DNA from: Anaerotignum sp. MB30-C6
Lineage (GTDB): Bacteria > Bacillota > Clostridia > Lachnospirales > Anaerotignaceae
Direction of reading: 5' to 3'
Length of the DNA: 64,000 nucleotides
NCBI RefSeq assembly: GCF_030908465.1
Contig: NZ_CP133078.1
Coordinates: forward strand, 2,542,001-2,606,000
Made by a program: the position numbers and the translations under genes. Positions 28,348-38,071 of this stretch are shown here, piece after piece; positions within the stretch are counted from its first letter, which is position 1; every line of letters starts with the position of its first letter. A model generated the notes under the pieces. That model was not told where the DNA came from and made no database searches. It saw only the letters and a program-made list of their open reading frames with translations.

Positions 28348-29778
28348 CTATTTTTCTAAAGTTGAAAAATAATCAGAAACCAACTGCCGCATACCATAAG
28401 GGGTGTTTTGTTCTTCCAATGCCTTCATAGCATCATTTTGATAACTATGGAAAACCTGTTCATAAGGTAATCGTTCTCCATCTTCACCAATGGTTTTTTG
28501 TTGTGTAAAAGAACTATCGCCACCCTCGTTTTTCGCACCACTTACTTGGGTATCATAATGGTTTTTTTCTGCCGCTTTTCTTGTAAAAATTTCTTCGCCT
28601 TCAACATGACCACTGCCTCGACCTTGACCTGAACCTTGACCCTGTCCTTGGCCTTGTCCCTGTCCTTGGCCTTGGCCTTGATCCTGTCCTTGACCAGCAG
28701 CAGCTGGCTGAACTCCTGTTTTCCCTAACTTTTTATTGGCATCCAACAGTGCTTTTCTTAACTCTGCATTTTGGGCACTTTGTGCCGTCATCTGCTTACT
28801 TAATTGATCGAAAAGGCCAGAGGATATTTCCCCATTTGCCAAGGCTTCCGCCAGTTGTTCCAAGGCCTTCGCCAACGCTTCATTGGACATCTGAGATGCA
28901 GCCGCTCCCATCCGTTCACCTAATGCAGCAAGTTGTTCCTTGGAAAGCTGTTGGAGCTGTTCCTGAAGCTTTGCTATGGCGCCTTCTATGGCTTTTGCAT
29001 CACCTTTTTCCGCGGCCTCCGCCAAAGGTGCCGTCATCCCATCTTTCGCAAACTCCTGAGCCAACTGTTTCAAGTCCTTGGAAACACTATCTTTTTCAAG
29101 TTTCTTCAGCTCTTGCTGGGCTTTTTGCACTGCCGTCTCCCCAGCCTCTTTACTGGCAACTCGCTTTAATTTCTTTGAAAGCCCCTTCATTTCTTTTTGT
29201 AAAAGCTTCTTTTCCTCCCCAGTCAGGGTCTCGTCCTTTTCAACTTCTTTAATCACTTTTTCCACCTGCTCAAGCTTTGCCTTCGCATAAACTTGGGCTT
29301 TTTCTTCCCGTGGAGATGGTAAAAATCCTGTTGCCATCATCAAAATAATAAAAAGTATCATCCAATGAAATGGTTTTTTGTGAAGTCGTAACCGATAGGC
29401 TTTTGCAAACTCAATTTGACTTCCCACCTTCATTCCGTCCTCTATTGCCATTTTTTCAATTTTCGAAGTCTCGTCTTTTCCCAATAATTCTAAAGCCGTT
29501 ACCATACGTTCTTGCCCGCCTAATGCATCCGCCGCCTTTGCCGCTTCCTGCAGTTTCGGCCGTTTGACAAAAGCGTATAAGAACGCCAAAAGAAAAGCAG
29601 CCCCAAAAGTTCCAAACACAAAGTTCAGTGCATCTGGCATAAATACGATTTTGGACAGCACGATAACGGCAAGTCCAACGATACTTGCCGCCATCCAAAA
29701 GTAAATTAGTTTTTGTAAAAACCCTTCTAAAAAAAGCTTTCTTTTTAATGGAGCCAATAGGGTTTGAAGTTTGCCCAT
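28348..29778 (-). CDS. Coiled-coil membrane protein with Gly-Gln repeat (DUF4175-like)
   Basis: 476 residues. Two membrane helices (about 25-45 and 50-70), a third at about 133-150, then a long charged, helical coiled-coil segment (about 165-345) of E/K/Q/A heptads. A glycine-glutamine tract (about 360-390) made of GQ repeats precedes a C-terminal 80 residues. The architecture resembles DUF4175-type proteins found with VWA/BatA genes. It may span the envelope and scaffold the VWA partners. The GQ tract is coded by imperfect 12- to 6-nt DNA repeats (28622-28700). Confidence 0.78.
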   Translation of the reverse strand: MGKLQTLLAPLKRKLFLEGFLQKLIYFWMAASIVGLAVIVLSKIVFMPDALNFVFGTFGAAFLLAFLYAFVKRPKLQEAAKAADALGGQERMVTALELLGKDETSKIEKMAIEDGMKVGSQIEFAKAYRLRLHKKPFHWMILFIILMMATGFLPSPREEKAQVYAKAKLEQVEKVIKEVEKDETLTGEEKKLLQKEMKGLSKKLKRVASKEAGETAVQKAQQELKKLEKDSVSKDLKQLAQEFAKDGMTAPLAEAAEKGDAKAIEGAIAKLQEQLQQLSKEQLAALGERMGAAASQMSNEALAKALEQLAEALANGEISSGLFDQLSKQMTAQSAQNAELRKALLDANKKLGKTGVQPAAAGQGQDQGQGQGQGQGQGQGQGSGQGRGSGHVEGEEIFTRKAAEKNHYDTQVSGAKNEGGDSSFTQQKTIGEDGERLPYEQVFHSYQNDAMKALEEQNTPYGMRQLVSDYFSTLEK

Positions 29779-29781
29779 ATC

Positions 29782-30702
29782 TTATTCCTCGCCTTTTTTC
29801 TCTTTTTTCATTTTCTTCTTTGTCTGTGTGCTTTTGTTTTTTTGTTTATGCTCACGAACAGGGTTGATTAGCCCTGCCGCCAGAATAATAAAAATGGAGC
29901 CTACCACAAGCTGAAATGCCATATGCAGCATCCATATATTCTTAGCTGCCCAAAGAATAAATGAGCTCTGGGTGCCGTTGCCCCCATTGTAAAGTACTTC
30001 TTGTGTAATGTTTGTACCAATCTGGCTGTCAACTAAGGAAAAGAATCCAACCCCTGGGTTCGGAATCAACATTACAATCATTTCCGCCATAGATGGGTCT
30101 TGATAGCTCCTCACAAAAATATGCAATGCTGCCAATATTAACGTACCAAAACATAATACACCGGTAATAATATAAACCAACATAATGGAAACTACGGTTC
30201 TTTTGTAAATACAGGAAAAAAATATGGAGATTCCGCCAAGCATAAATGCCGTTGTTAAAGTAAAACCGATCATTCCCAACAGTGCCCCAATACCCACACT
30301 ACCAAAGTAAAACACAATGGAGAACACAGGCAACGTGCTAATAATCAGCAATAATACAAAAGCCATAGAGGATAGTAACTTTCCAATTACAATAGAAAAT
30401 GGGGAAAGTTTCGTTACCAATAACAAATCTAAGGTTTGTCTCTCTCTCTCACCACTGATACTCCCTGCAGTCAAAGCAGGTACGGAAAGCACCACCAATG
30501 CCATCTGAATCGCCGCTAAAACCACATACAAATAAACAATCGTTTGGGGATCAAAGGCAAAACGGTATGATTGAAATACACTTGCATAAAAGAAAATTCC
30601 TGCCCCCAGCGTCATCATAAGCAAGTAAAACGTTAACACCGCATAATTCTTCCAACCACGTAAGGAAGTAATTGCTTCCCTTCTTAATACAGGGTTCATC
30701 AT
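29782..30702 (-). CDS. ABC-2 type transporter permease
   Basis: 306 residues with six predicted membrane helices. The MMNPVLRREAITSLRGWKNYAVLTFYLL start and SGERERQTLDLLLVTKLSPFSIVIGKLLSS, the coupling-helix segment of ABC-2 permeases, are diagnostic. It overlaps the ATPase gene by 4 nt and precedes the coiled-coil gene by 3 nt. The same permease type is found in gliding-motility GldF-like and NatB-like exporters. The basic tail (KQKNKSTQTKKKMKKEKK) is cytosolic. Confidence 0.9.
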   Translation of the reverse strand: MMNPVLRREAITSLRGWKNYAVLTFYLLMMTLGAGIFFYASVFQSYRFAFDPQTIVYLYVVLAAIQMALVVLSVPALTAGSISGERERQTLDLLLVTKLSPFSIVIGKLLSSMAFVLLLIISTLPVFSIVFYFGSVGIGALLGMIGFTLTTAFMLGGISIFFSCIYKRTVVSIMLVYIITGVLCFGTLILAALHIFVRSYQDPSMAEMIVMLIPNPGVGFFSLVDSQIGTNITQEVLYNGGNGTQSSFILWAAKNIWMLHMAFQLVVGSIFIILAAGLINPVREHKQKNKSTQTKKKMKKEKKGEE

Positions 30703-31634
30703 ACGCCCTCACCTCCTGTTACTTGCATAAACACTTCTTCCAAATTACCCTCTTTTTCTTTAAAACTAAGTAACGGAATATCTGCCACGACTAATTGCTT
30801 TAGAATATTAGCCAACTGTTCGTCTGTCCCTGTAAAGTCAAATTCCACATCTTTTGTATTTTCCACTATGGCACGAACAAGGGGCTGTTCCTTCAAAATT
30901 TGAAGCATTTTGTCCATTTCCTTCAAGGGACGCACATGAACAATCCTCTTTTGACTCAACTTATGCATAATTTCCTGAACAGAGCCTTGAGCCGCCAACT
31001 TCCCTTGATTAATAATACAGACTTCTGTACACATTTCCGCAAGTTCGGGCAATATATGAGAACTAATAATAATGGTTTTGCCCATTTCTTGAAGTTGCTT
31101 TAAAACCTCTTTCATTTCCACCCTAGCTCTGGGGTCAAGACCCGAAGCAGGTTCATCCAGTATCAAAAGCTCTGGGTCATGAACAAGGCTTCGTGCCAAA
31201 CAAAGTCTTTGCTTCATCCCACGGGATAAAGAATCAACATAGCTGTCTTTTTTATGGGCTAAATCAACAATCTCTAAAAGGTTATCCATAATGGGGCCTC
31301 TTTCCTTATAAGGAATTCCATAAGCACCCGCATAAAAATCCATATACTCCGTAACCTTCAAGTTATCGTATACACCAAAAAAGTCAGGCATATATCCAAT
31401 TTTCTCTCGTAAAGCACGAGGGTTCTTCGTAACATCGACCCCATCTATAATGACATTGCCACTTGTTGCATTCAATAACCCTGCCATAATTCGCATGGTT
31501 GTGGTTTTACCCGCACCATTTGGCCCTACAAAGCCGCAGATTTCCCCTTTTCCAACGGATATTGAAAGGTGATCTACCGCCGTAAACTTCCCATACTTTT
31601 TTACCAATTCTTTAATTTCCAGCAAACAGGCCAC
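30699..31634 (-). CDS. ABC transporter ATP-binding protein
   Basis: 311 residues. Walker A GPNGAGKTT (about 37-45), signature LSRGMKQRL, Walker B LLILDEP, and the ABC-2-type C-terminal extension of 80 residues. It powers the adjacent ABC-2 permease. It overlaps the upstream gene by 23 nt and the permease gene by 4 nt, indicating tight coupling. Substrate unknown. Confidence 0.93.
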   Translation of the reverse strand: MACLLEIKELVKKYGKFTAVDHLSISVGKGEICGFVGPNGAGKTTTMRIMAGLLNATSGNVIIDGVDVTKNPRALREKIGYMPDFFGVYDNLKVTEYMDFYAGAYGIPYKERGPIMDNLLEIVDLAHKKDSYVDSLSRGMKQRLCLARSLVHDPELLILDEPASGLDPRARVEMKEVLKQLQEMGKTIIISSHILPELAEMCTEVCIINQGKLAAQGSVQEIMHKLSQKRIVHVRPLKEMDKMLQILKEQPLVRAIVENTKDVEFDFTGTDEQLANILKQLVVADIPLLSFKEKEGNLEEVFMQVTGGEGV

Positions 31635-34125
31635 CCCCTTGAATATATAATTTAGGAACTTTTGTTTCTCTCTCTTTCATGCAATGAACGGACACCTCTA
31701 CCAGATGATTCTCATCTAGGTAATCTTGGGCTTGGATGGACTCTTCCATGGCTAAGTCATCCCATTGCTGGGTTTTCCTGTTATAAATCTTCATATCTTC
31801 AGGCATGAACGTACCGTCTTCTTCCCCTTCCACATGAAGCTCCAATGAATCAATACGCACACCTTTCGGCAAGTTATAACCAATATAGAATTCCGAATCT
31901 TCAAAAGGATATACCTTATCTCCAAACCCATGATCATACTGATCAAATTTTACAGGTCCATCTACTGAACCCTCAAGGCCAATCCAGAATTCTTCTTGCT
32001 TTGACAGCTCCAAGGGAAAACTTTGTTGATACATAACCATATTATTTTCTAACACAGATTTGCCATTTACTTCCATTTCGCCACTTAATATAGGAGCATC
32101 ACTGTAGCCAAAAAATGTAACAGGTATTAATTCTATGCTTTCTTCATAATTGTAAAACTGTTGCCGCAAGTCTTCTTCGATATAGTTCAAATAAGCCTCT
32201 TGTCGTGTGATTTCCCCTGTTCTCACTTTTTCTCTGATGTCATCATAGTAATACCCTCTATAATAGTTGGTATTTCCCTGAGCCAAATCATCCTTTCCAA
32301 CTTCAACTTTTAAGGTTTCTCCTGCACCCAAAGCATCAAATTCATGCAAGTTTCCACCTAGCATCAATACAACTTTATAAAAATCCACATTGGTATGATT
32401 TATGATTTCGCCGATGAATTTCTCACCTTTCATTGCTACAGTGCTTTCAATACTTCCGCCCAAATCAACGCTCCTTTGGGTTCTAAAATACTGTGTGCCC
32501 CAGCTTGATCCATCAACAAACACAATCTCTGTGGTATCACCAGACAGGATACGGTAAGCGCATTTTTCATTCTCCATCCCATCATCATAATAATAATCAT
32601 CAATGGCCACGCTAATCGGCATTTTTTCTTCCCCAGTAAAGGTTATATCCCCTTTGCCGGAAGATTTTAATGCCACGCCAACATCTGCCTTGGCTACATT
32701 GGATCCTTCTTGCATTTCAACATAAGCAACGGTGTTAATCAATCCGTTTTTATAGGTACTGCTTTGAGCCAGAAAGAATACCAAGCCCATAAAGACAAAG
32801 GAAAGTATTGGAATTATAATCCACCCTTTTTCTCTTTTATCCTTCTTTTTTAGAACAAGATACATAACAGGCCCCGCCACCAAAATGTAAACTATAATGG
32901 CCCCTATGATTAAATACACAGAGCTCATTTCAAAAGGAGGAAAATCCCTAGCTATATAACTTATACGGTCATAATCCCTACCGTCATCATGGGCTGCCAC
33001 GATAAAAGAAGGCTGTGCCACTTGCAATAAAATCTCTTGCAACATATCAAGCGTCTCATTCCGACCTGCCATAGGCGTTTCTGATAGGGAAAAATGGCTA
33101 AACAACACATGCCCTTGTCCTATTTGAATTTGCGAAAAAATGCTATTTCCATTTTCATGCTTAACTTGTGTCAATCTTTCACCACTTAACTGAGCCAACG
33201 AAACTACTCCCGCTACGCCCTGTACTCCACTTGCAACGGTTGTTCCTTCCACGTGAATATCGGATATAAAATCCAAGCCTTTCAGGGTTTTCTGTGCAGA
33301 TGCCCCCGTTCCCACTACCAATGTACCACCACCTAAAATCCACTGGTGAAGAGCATCCACTTGCTCTTGGGATAAAACGGAAAAATCAAAGTCATCAACG
33401 ATTAATGCAGAAAAGCTATTTAGCACATTAATGGAATTGGGGAAGGTAGATTCATCCATAAAAACAGAAAAATCATACTTCCTACTCACCTCTGTGCCAT
33501 ATTCCATGGAGTCATCCTCGAGTTGGGCTAAATACAAATTATTTATATATTTTAAATCCTGTGGGCTTTCGCTTAACACACCAGTCATAATGGTTTTTGG
33601 ATCTTTTGGTGTCAAATAAATGTAATCCTGAAATACAATATTTCCCTTTGTATCCACCAAGGAAACACCGATATATTTATGGATATTCCCCATGGTTACG
33701 TCCATGTCAATGGACTTGGATGCACCTTGCTCCAAGTCTAGCTTTTGATAATAGATGGCATACTCTTTGTCCGAACTAGAGGCACGGGTATACGCTTTAA
33801 TCTGTACCTCGCCATGGAATGCTTCCCCATGATTGGTTATCACCCCTCGCACAGGCATGGCTTTTTTTACGATATAGCTTTCTTGAAAGCCAGCTTGTAC
33901 CTCAACACTAAACTGCTCCTGCCCAAAACTTTTCAAAGAATCCACTGACGCATCTGTCTTGGTTTCTTCTTCTTTATTTGCGGCCACAGTAGTTACCTCT
34001 TGGGTAACGGGTGCTGCTAAAATGGTAAACGGTGCAAGTAAGCTCAATACCATTATAATTGCCATAATCAAGGCAACTGCAGATATTATTTTTTTCTTAG
34101 CTTCTTGTTTCTTTTGATATTTCAT
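31612..34125 (-). CDS. Large exported membrane protein of the VWA/ABC operon
   Basis: 837 residues, first gene of the operon. Signal segment (about 14-38), an outer domain with beta-rich CARDB/Ig-like features (about 70-180), then an amidotransferase-like Rossmann region without a visible catalytic Cys (about 215-290, ALIVDDFDFSVLSQEQVDALHQWILGGGTLVVG). Two membrane helices (about 400-425 and 435-455) precede a second outer domain of about 380 residues. The layout resembles GldG-type partners of ABC-2 transporters. No enzyme motif seen. Preceded by an extended -10 promoter. Confidence 0.75.
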   Translation of the reverse strand: MKYQKKQEAKKKIISAVALIMAIIMVLSLLAPFTILAAPVTQEVTTVAANKEEETKTDASVDSLKSFGQEQFSVEVQAGFQESYIVKKAMPVRGVITNHGEAFHGEVQIKAYTRASSSDKEYAIYYQKLDLEQGASKSIDMDVTMGNIHKYIGVSLVDTKGNIVFQDYIYLTPKDPKTIMTGVLSESPQDLKYINNLYLAQLEDDSMEYGTEVSRKYDFSVFMDESTFPNSINVLNSFSALIVDDFDFSVLSQEQVDALHQWILGGGTLVVGTGASAQKTLKGLDFISDIHVEGTTVASGVQGVAGVVSLAQLSGERLTQVKHENGNSIFSQIQIGQGHVLFSHFSLSETPMAGRNETLDMLQEILLQVAQPSFIVAAHDDGRDYDRISYIARDFPPFEMSSVYLIIGAIIVYILVAGPVMYLVLKKKDKREKGWIIIPILSFVFMGLVFFLAQSSTYKNGLINTVAYVEMQEGSNVAKADVGVALKSSGKGDITFTGEEKMPISVAIDDYYYDDGMENEKCAYRILSGDTTEIVFVDGSSWGTQYFRTQRSVDLGGSIESTVAMKGEKFIGEIINHTNVDFYKVVLMLGGNLHEFDALGAGETLKVEVGKDDLAQGNTNYYRGYYYDDIREKVRTGEITRQEAYLNYIEEDLRQQFYNYEESIELIPVTFFGYSDAPILSGEMEVNGKSVLENNMVMYQQSFPLELSKQEEFWIGLEGSVDGPVKFDQYDHGFGDKVYPFEDSEFYIGYNLPKGVRIDSLELHVEGEEDGTFMPEDMKIYNRKTQQWDDLAMEESIQAQDYLDENHLVEVSVHCMKERETKVPKLYIQGGGLFAGN

Positions 34126-34341
34126 AGTTCCCTCCGCATTTCATTATGTAGTGAGGTAAAATACCTTATTCTACCCATCTCCTTCTTTCAACGCCTGCCC
34201 TCCCTTTGTTTGAATACCTCATGCCTTTTTCTATGAAAGAACACAAAAGTAGCCTCCACAAGGGAAAACCATATCCTACATTGAAAAAATCTGTTTCAGT
34301 AAAAGAAAAAACAGATAAAAAAAGATTTTATTTCATTTATT

Positions 34342-34350
34342 ATTATAACA
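34342..34350 (-). promoter_or_regulatory. Extended -10 promoter of the VWA/ABC operon
   Basis: TGTTATAAT on the minus strand, about 215 nt upstream of the first gene. No good -35 box. The leader 34126-34341 shows no gene or recognised riboswitch. Confidence 0.45.
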
Positions 34351-34464
34351 ACACGAAAACAGGAATGTATTAACATTTCCTTACGAATTGTTTAGGTTTC
34401 TTAAACAACCTTCTTACGACAATACCAGCCTCTCTTTAAAAAATGTAGAAGTTCCATAAAATCC

Positions 34465-36339
34465 TTAGCTACGTGGGGTATCCTTAGACCCTTGAAATAA
34501 TTTCTCCACTTCCAAGCCCATCTCTTTTAAAAATCTGGACGGGTTCGTCTCTTTCCCATAACGACTTCTACTAGCCGATAGGCAAAGCCTTTCCTTCGTT
34601 CTGGTAATTGCCACGTAAAATAATCTTCTCTCTTCCTCCAATGCCTCTAGAGCTTTTTCATGAGGAACGATTCCTTCTACCAACGATGGCAAAAAAACAG
34701 CGTAAAACTCTAAACCCTTTGCCCCGTGCATTGTGGATAAGGTAACACCCTGGGTCCCCATTGTTTTTAGTTTAAACTGCTCCTTCATTTGTCGGCTCAT
34801 TTCTTCCAGGTTGTTTCTGAACGCTCGGACATCTTCGGTTTTCTTTGCAATTTCCGTTATCTCATCGGCAATTTCAATCAATGCCCTTCCGCTGGACTTT
34901 CGAAACGCAGCATACTCCTCTAAATATTCATCGTACCCGATTACTCGACGAACATAGTTTATTCCATCGAAAAGGTTCCTTTTGCCGACTTGAATCAAAT
35001 CCTGTCTAAGCTTTTCCAAATTTTCTTCTTGCCATTTTTTTAAAGTTGGACAAACAAAAAAACTCCGTAATAAAGTATAGGGCATCCTTTCCGCATCCTC
35101 CAAAATCTCTTTGCTTATGTACCGCTTGGGCTTGTTTATAATACGCCGTAAGGCACTATCCACATCCTCGCTTTCACCAAGGGTTAAATATGCTAAGAGG
35201 TCTTTGGCTATCCAATGATCATATATATTCCCACCGCCATCTCGAAGGATGTAAGGGATTCCTCGGCGGTATAAAGCTCTAGCAAAGGCCCCTCCTTGTA
35301 CGTTGGTACGATAAATTACCGCTATTTCACGTAGTTCAATCCCGTCATCCAAAAGAGCGGCTATTTTTTCCCCAACATTCTCGGCCTCCGCCGTTGTGTC
35401 CTCAGCTAAAAAAAAGGAAACCTTTTCCCCTTCTCCACTAACACCCTTTAAAGCCTTGTCATAACGGTTTTCATTCACTCCAATCACCTTCCCTGCCAAA
35501 GAGAGAATCCGATGGGAGGAACGATAATTAACATCTAAAACCACGCTTTCACTTTGGGGGTATTGTCTCTGAAACTCAAGCAAAAAATCAGGCCTTGATC
35601 CACGAAAACTATATATACTCTGATCATCGTCTCCAACAACAAATAAGTTGTTTCTTGGTGCTGCCAATAGCCTCAAACACTGATATTGCACCTGGTTCAC
35701 ATCTTGAAACTCATCTACCATTATATAAGGAAATTTCTCTTGCCAAAAGGCCAGCGTGTCCCTATCCTCCATGAAAAGCTCATAACATTGTATCAGCATA
35801 TCGTCAAAGTCCAACTTTCCATGTCTTTCTTTATACCCATCATAAGCACGATACAATTGACGAAACATATCTTGTTCTAACCCTTGGGGAATAAACTCCA
35901 TAGGCGTCATCAATTCATTTCGCATAAAAGATGCTTGCATAATAAACTGGGATACAAACTCCTCTGGGTCGTCTAAAGCCCAATTTTTTTCAGCTAAAAT
36001 ATTAAGCAATAGCTTAAACTTCTCATCTTCTCCAATAATCTGCTCTGATGTATACCCATAGGTTCGCCGCAAAACACGAAAGAAAAGACTATGGAATGTG
36101 GCAAATAAAACCCTTGCCTCACCCCTTTGGCCAAATCGTTCTTTCATTTCTGTTGCTGCCGCCTTCGTAAAAGTTACTACAAGAATCCCGTTCTTTTTAC
36201 TATCACTTTCAGACAAAAGGCGACGTAATCTGCAGAGGATTACAGTAGTCTTCCCGCTGCCCGGCCCTGCCAACACCATCATTGGTCCATCCCCATGATT
36301 TACGGCAATTCTTTGATTTTCGTTTAATTTTTTAGCCAT
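34465..36339 (-). CDS. UvrD/PcrA-type superfamily 1 DNA helicase
   Basis: 624 residues, ATP-dependent 3'-5' helicase. Motifs: GPGSGKTT (25-32), TFTKAAA, DEFQDVN, GDDDQSIYSFRG, LDVNYRSS, TMHGAKGLEF and VAITRTKERL. It is shorter than PcrA (about 730), mainly lacking the C-terminal Tudor-like tail, so it belongs to the clostridial short UvrD-like group and is probably not the main PcrA. Own promoter, divergent from the glycosyltransferase gene. Confidence 0.9.
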   Translation of the reverse strand: MAKKLNENQRIAVNHGDGPMMVLAGPGSGKTTVILCRLRRLLSESDSKKNGILVVTFTKAAATEMKERFGQRGEARVLFATFHSLFFRVLRRTYGYTSEQIIGEDEKFKLLLNILAEKNWALDDPEEFVSQFIMQASFMRNELMTPMEFIPQGLEQDMFRQLYRAYDGYKERHGKLDFDDMLIQCYELFMEDRDTLAFWQEKFPYIMVDEFQDVNQVQYQCLRLLAAPRNNLFVVGDDDQSIYSFRGSRPDFLLEFQRQYPQSESVVLDVNYRSSHRILSLAGKVIGVNENRYDKALKGVSGEGEKVSFFLAEDTTAEAENVGEKIAALLDDGIELREIAVIYRTNVQGGAFARALYRRGIPYILRDGGGNIYDHWIAKDLLAYLTLGESEDVDSALRRIINKPKRYISKEILEDAERMPYTLLRSFFVCPTLKKWQEENLEKLRQDLIQVGKRNLFDGINYVRRVIGYDEYLEEYAAFRKSSGRALIEIADEITEIAKKTEDVRAFRNNLEEMSRQMKEQFKLKTMGTQGVTLSTMHGAKGLEFYAVFLPSLVEGIVPHEKALEALEEERRLFYVAITRTKERLCLSASRSRYGKETNPSRFLKEMGLEVEKLFQGSKDTPRS

Positions 36340-36367
36340 ATCCTACGCTCCTATCTATACTCTTTTC

Positions 36368-36376
36368 AGTATAGCA
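36368..36376 (-). promoter_or_regulatory. Extended -10 promoter of the helicase gene
   Basis: TGCTATACT on the minus strand, 28 nt before the ATG at 36339, with a weak TTTCTC -35 at 17 nt. Confidence 0.5.
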
Positions 36377-36434
36377 TAAAAGCCTAGAATGAGAAAATTA
36401 ATAAATTCTTCACAAATTCCTAAGCTTTTCTATG

Positions 36435-36463
36435 TTGTAAAAAAATAAGAAGTGTATTAAAAT
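36435..36463 (+). promoter_or_regulatory. Promoter of the glycosyltransferase gene
   Basis: TTGTAA (36435-36440), 17 nt, TAAAAT (36458-36463). Confidence 0.55.
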
Positions 36464-36507
36464 TTCCTAAGGACAAGATTAATTTTAATGGACTAAGGAG
36501 TATTTTT

Positions 36508-37821
36508 ATGAATATAGGTATTTTTTCAGACACATATTTTCCACAAATAAATGGAGTCGCTACCTCAATCCGTACATTGGCTCATGGATTAGAAAAAAAA
36601 GGCCACAATGTTTATATTTTTACCCCATGGGACCCTCGTACGCCAGAAATTGACGAACCAAATGTTTTTCGAATTCCTAGCATGCCTTTCCTCTTTGCCA
36701 AGAGCTTTCGTGCTGGGTTGCTTTGTCCGCCACACCTTTGGAAAAAAATTTATTCTCTCAATCTAGATATTATACACACGCAAACTGAATTTTCCTTAGG
36801 CTTTTTGGGAAAATTCATTTCAACTACCCAAGGAATCCCCTTGGTACATACATACCACACAATGTACGAAGATTATGTTCATTATATTGCGGGGGGACAT
36901 ATTATTTCACCAGAAATGGCAAGGGACTTTAGCAAGGCCTTTTGTAACGTTACCACAGATGTAATCGTACCAACTAAAAAAACCGAGGATCTTTTATTAA
37001 GCTATGGGGTGACCACCCCCATTTCTATCATCCCAACGGGAATTGATACGACACACTTTAGTCGGGATAACTTCTCACGAGAGGAAATTCTTGAACTCCG
37101 TCATTCTTACGGCCTAGAGGAAGATACCCCCGTGGTTCTTTCCTTAGGGCGAGTGGCAAAGGAAAAAAGTATTGATTTGGTAATGGAAGCAATGCCAAGC
37201 TTATTAAATAAGCTACCCACGGCAAAGATGGTAGTTGTTGGGGAAGGTCCTGAGAAAGATAACTTAGCCCTTTTGGCTAGGTCATTAGGCATTGAAGAAC
37301 ATGTTATTTTCACTGGTGGCAAACCTTGGACAGAAATCGGAAAGTATTATCAACTAGGAAACGTTTTTTGCAGTGCATCCGTTACCGAAACCCAAGGCCT
37401 TACTTTTGCAGAATCCATGGCCGCAGGGGTTCCTGTAGTGGCTAAAAATGATCCTTGCATGAATAATATTGTTACCCATAACCTTACGGGCTTACTATTT
37501 GAAAATAAGGATGATTTGCCTGAGCTTCTTTATCAGGTACTAACGGATGAGAACCTTCAAAACAGGTTATCCCAAGCAGGAATGGAAACGATGAAAGAAC
37601 TTTCTGTTGAAACTTTCTGCACAAGTGTTGAATCCTTATACGATAATATTTTGCAAAGTGGGGAAAGGCCCGAAAAAGTTGCCGCCCCCATAATCCCCTT
37701 GGTGCTTGGTGTAAGGGCAGCAAAAAGAATAACTGCCGTTCCAAGAAGGCTGGTGCGAAATAGCTTGCAACACTCACAGCAGTTAACAAAGATCTTACCC
37801 AATATTTATAAAAATAAATAA
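36508..37821 (+). CDS. GT4-family glycosyltransferase (diacylglycerol glucosyltransferase-like)
   Basis: 437 residues with AAGGAG upstream. N-terminal MNIGIFSDTYFPQINGVATSIRTL and HTYHTMYEDYVHY are typical of GT4 enzymes that add sugars to diacylglycerol in Firmicutes. The C-terminal domain has the NDP-sugar-binding SVTETQGLTFAESMAAGVPVV with the E-x7-E pattern. The basic, helical C-terminus (AAKRITAVPRRLVRNSLQHSQQLTKIL) may bind the membrane. Likely makes glycolipids or lipoteichoic acid anchors. Monocistronic. Confidence 0.88.
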   Translation: MNIGIFSDTYFPQINGVATSIRTLAHGLEKKGHNVYIFTPWDPRTPEIDEPNVFRIPSMPFLFAKSFRAGLLCPPHLWKKIYSLNLDIIHTQTEFSLGFLGKFISTTQGIPLVHTYHTMYEDYVHYIAGGHIISPEMARDFSKAFCNVTTDVIVPTKKTEDLLLSYGVTTPISIIPTGIDTTHFSRDNFSREEILELRHSYGLEEDTPVVLSLGRVAKEKSIDLVMEAMPSLLNKLPTAKMVVVGEGPEKDNLALLARSLGIEEHVIFTGGKPWTEIGKYYQLGNVFCSASVTETQGLTFAESMAAGVPVVAKNDPCMNNIVTHNLTGLLFENKDDLPELLYQVLTDENLQNRLSQAGMETMKELSVETFCTSVESLYDNILQSGERPEKVAAPIIPLVLGVRAAKRITAVPRRLVRNSLQHSQQLTKILPNIYKNK

Positions 37822-37825
37822 AAAG

Positions 37826-37888
37826 AAACTCCTTTTTCTGAGCTTTTCAATGAAAATTCATTTCTGGCGCATAGAAAAAGGAGTTTTT
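37826..37888 (+). terminator. Terminator of the glycosyltransferase gene
   Basis: AAACTCCTTTTTCT pairs with AGAAAAAGGAGTTT across a 35-nt loop, then Ts. Confidence 0.7.
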
Positions 37889-37910
37889 ATCAAAACTTCC
37901 AAAATAACTC

Positions 37911-37939
37911 TTGACAAATATATCTCAATCCATTATGAT
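37911..37939 (+). promoter_or_regulatory. Promoter of tRNA-Arg
   Basis: TTGACA (37911-37916), 17 nt, TATGAT (37934-37939). Confidence 0.75.
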
Positions 37940-37961
37940 ATTAAATGTTCCGAAAAGCTAT

Positions 37962-38035
<74 letters not shown>

Positions 38036-38039
38036 CTTT

Positions 38040-38071
38040 AAACTACGTTTCTAAAGAGACGTAGTTTTTTT
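38040..38071 (+). terminator. Terminator of tRNA-Arg
   Basis: AACTACG / CGTAGTT stem with an extension, followed by seven Ts. Confidence 0.75.

Noticed and set aside
28620..28702. Short repeats taken as a CRISPR array
   Set aside because: Repeats are 6-12 nt, adjacent and in frame, coding Gly-Gln; no spacers.
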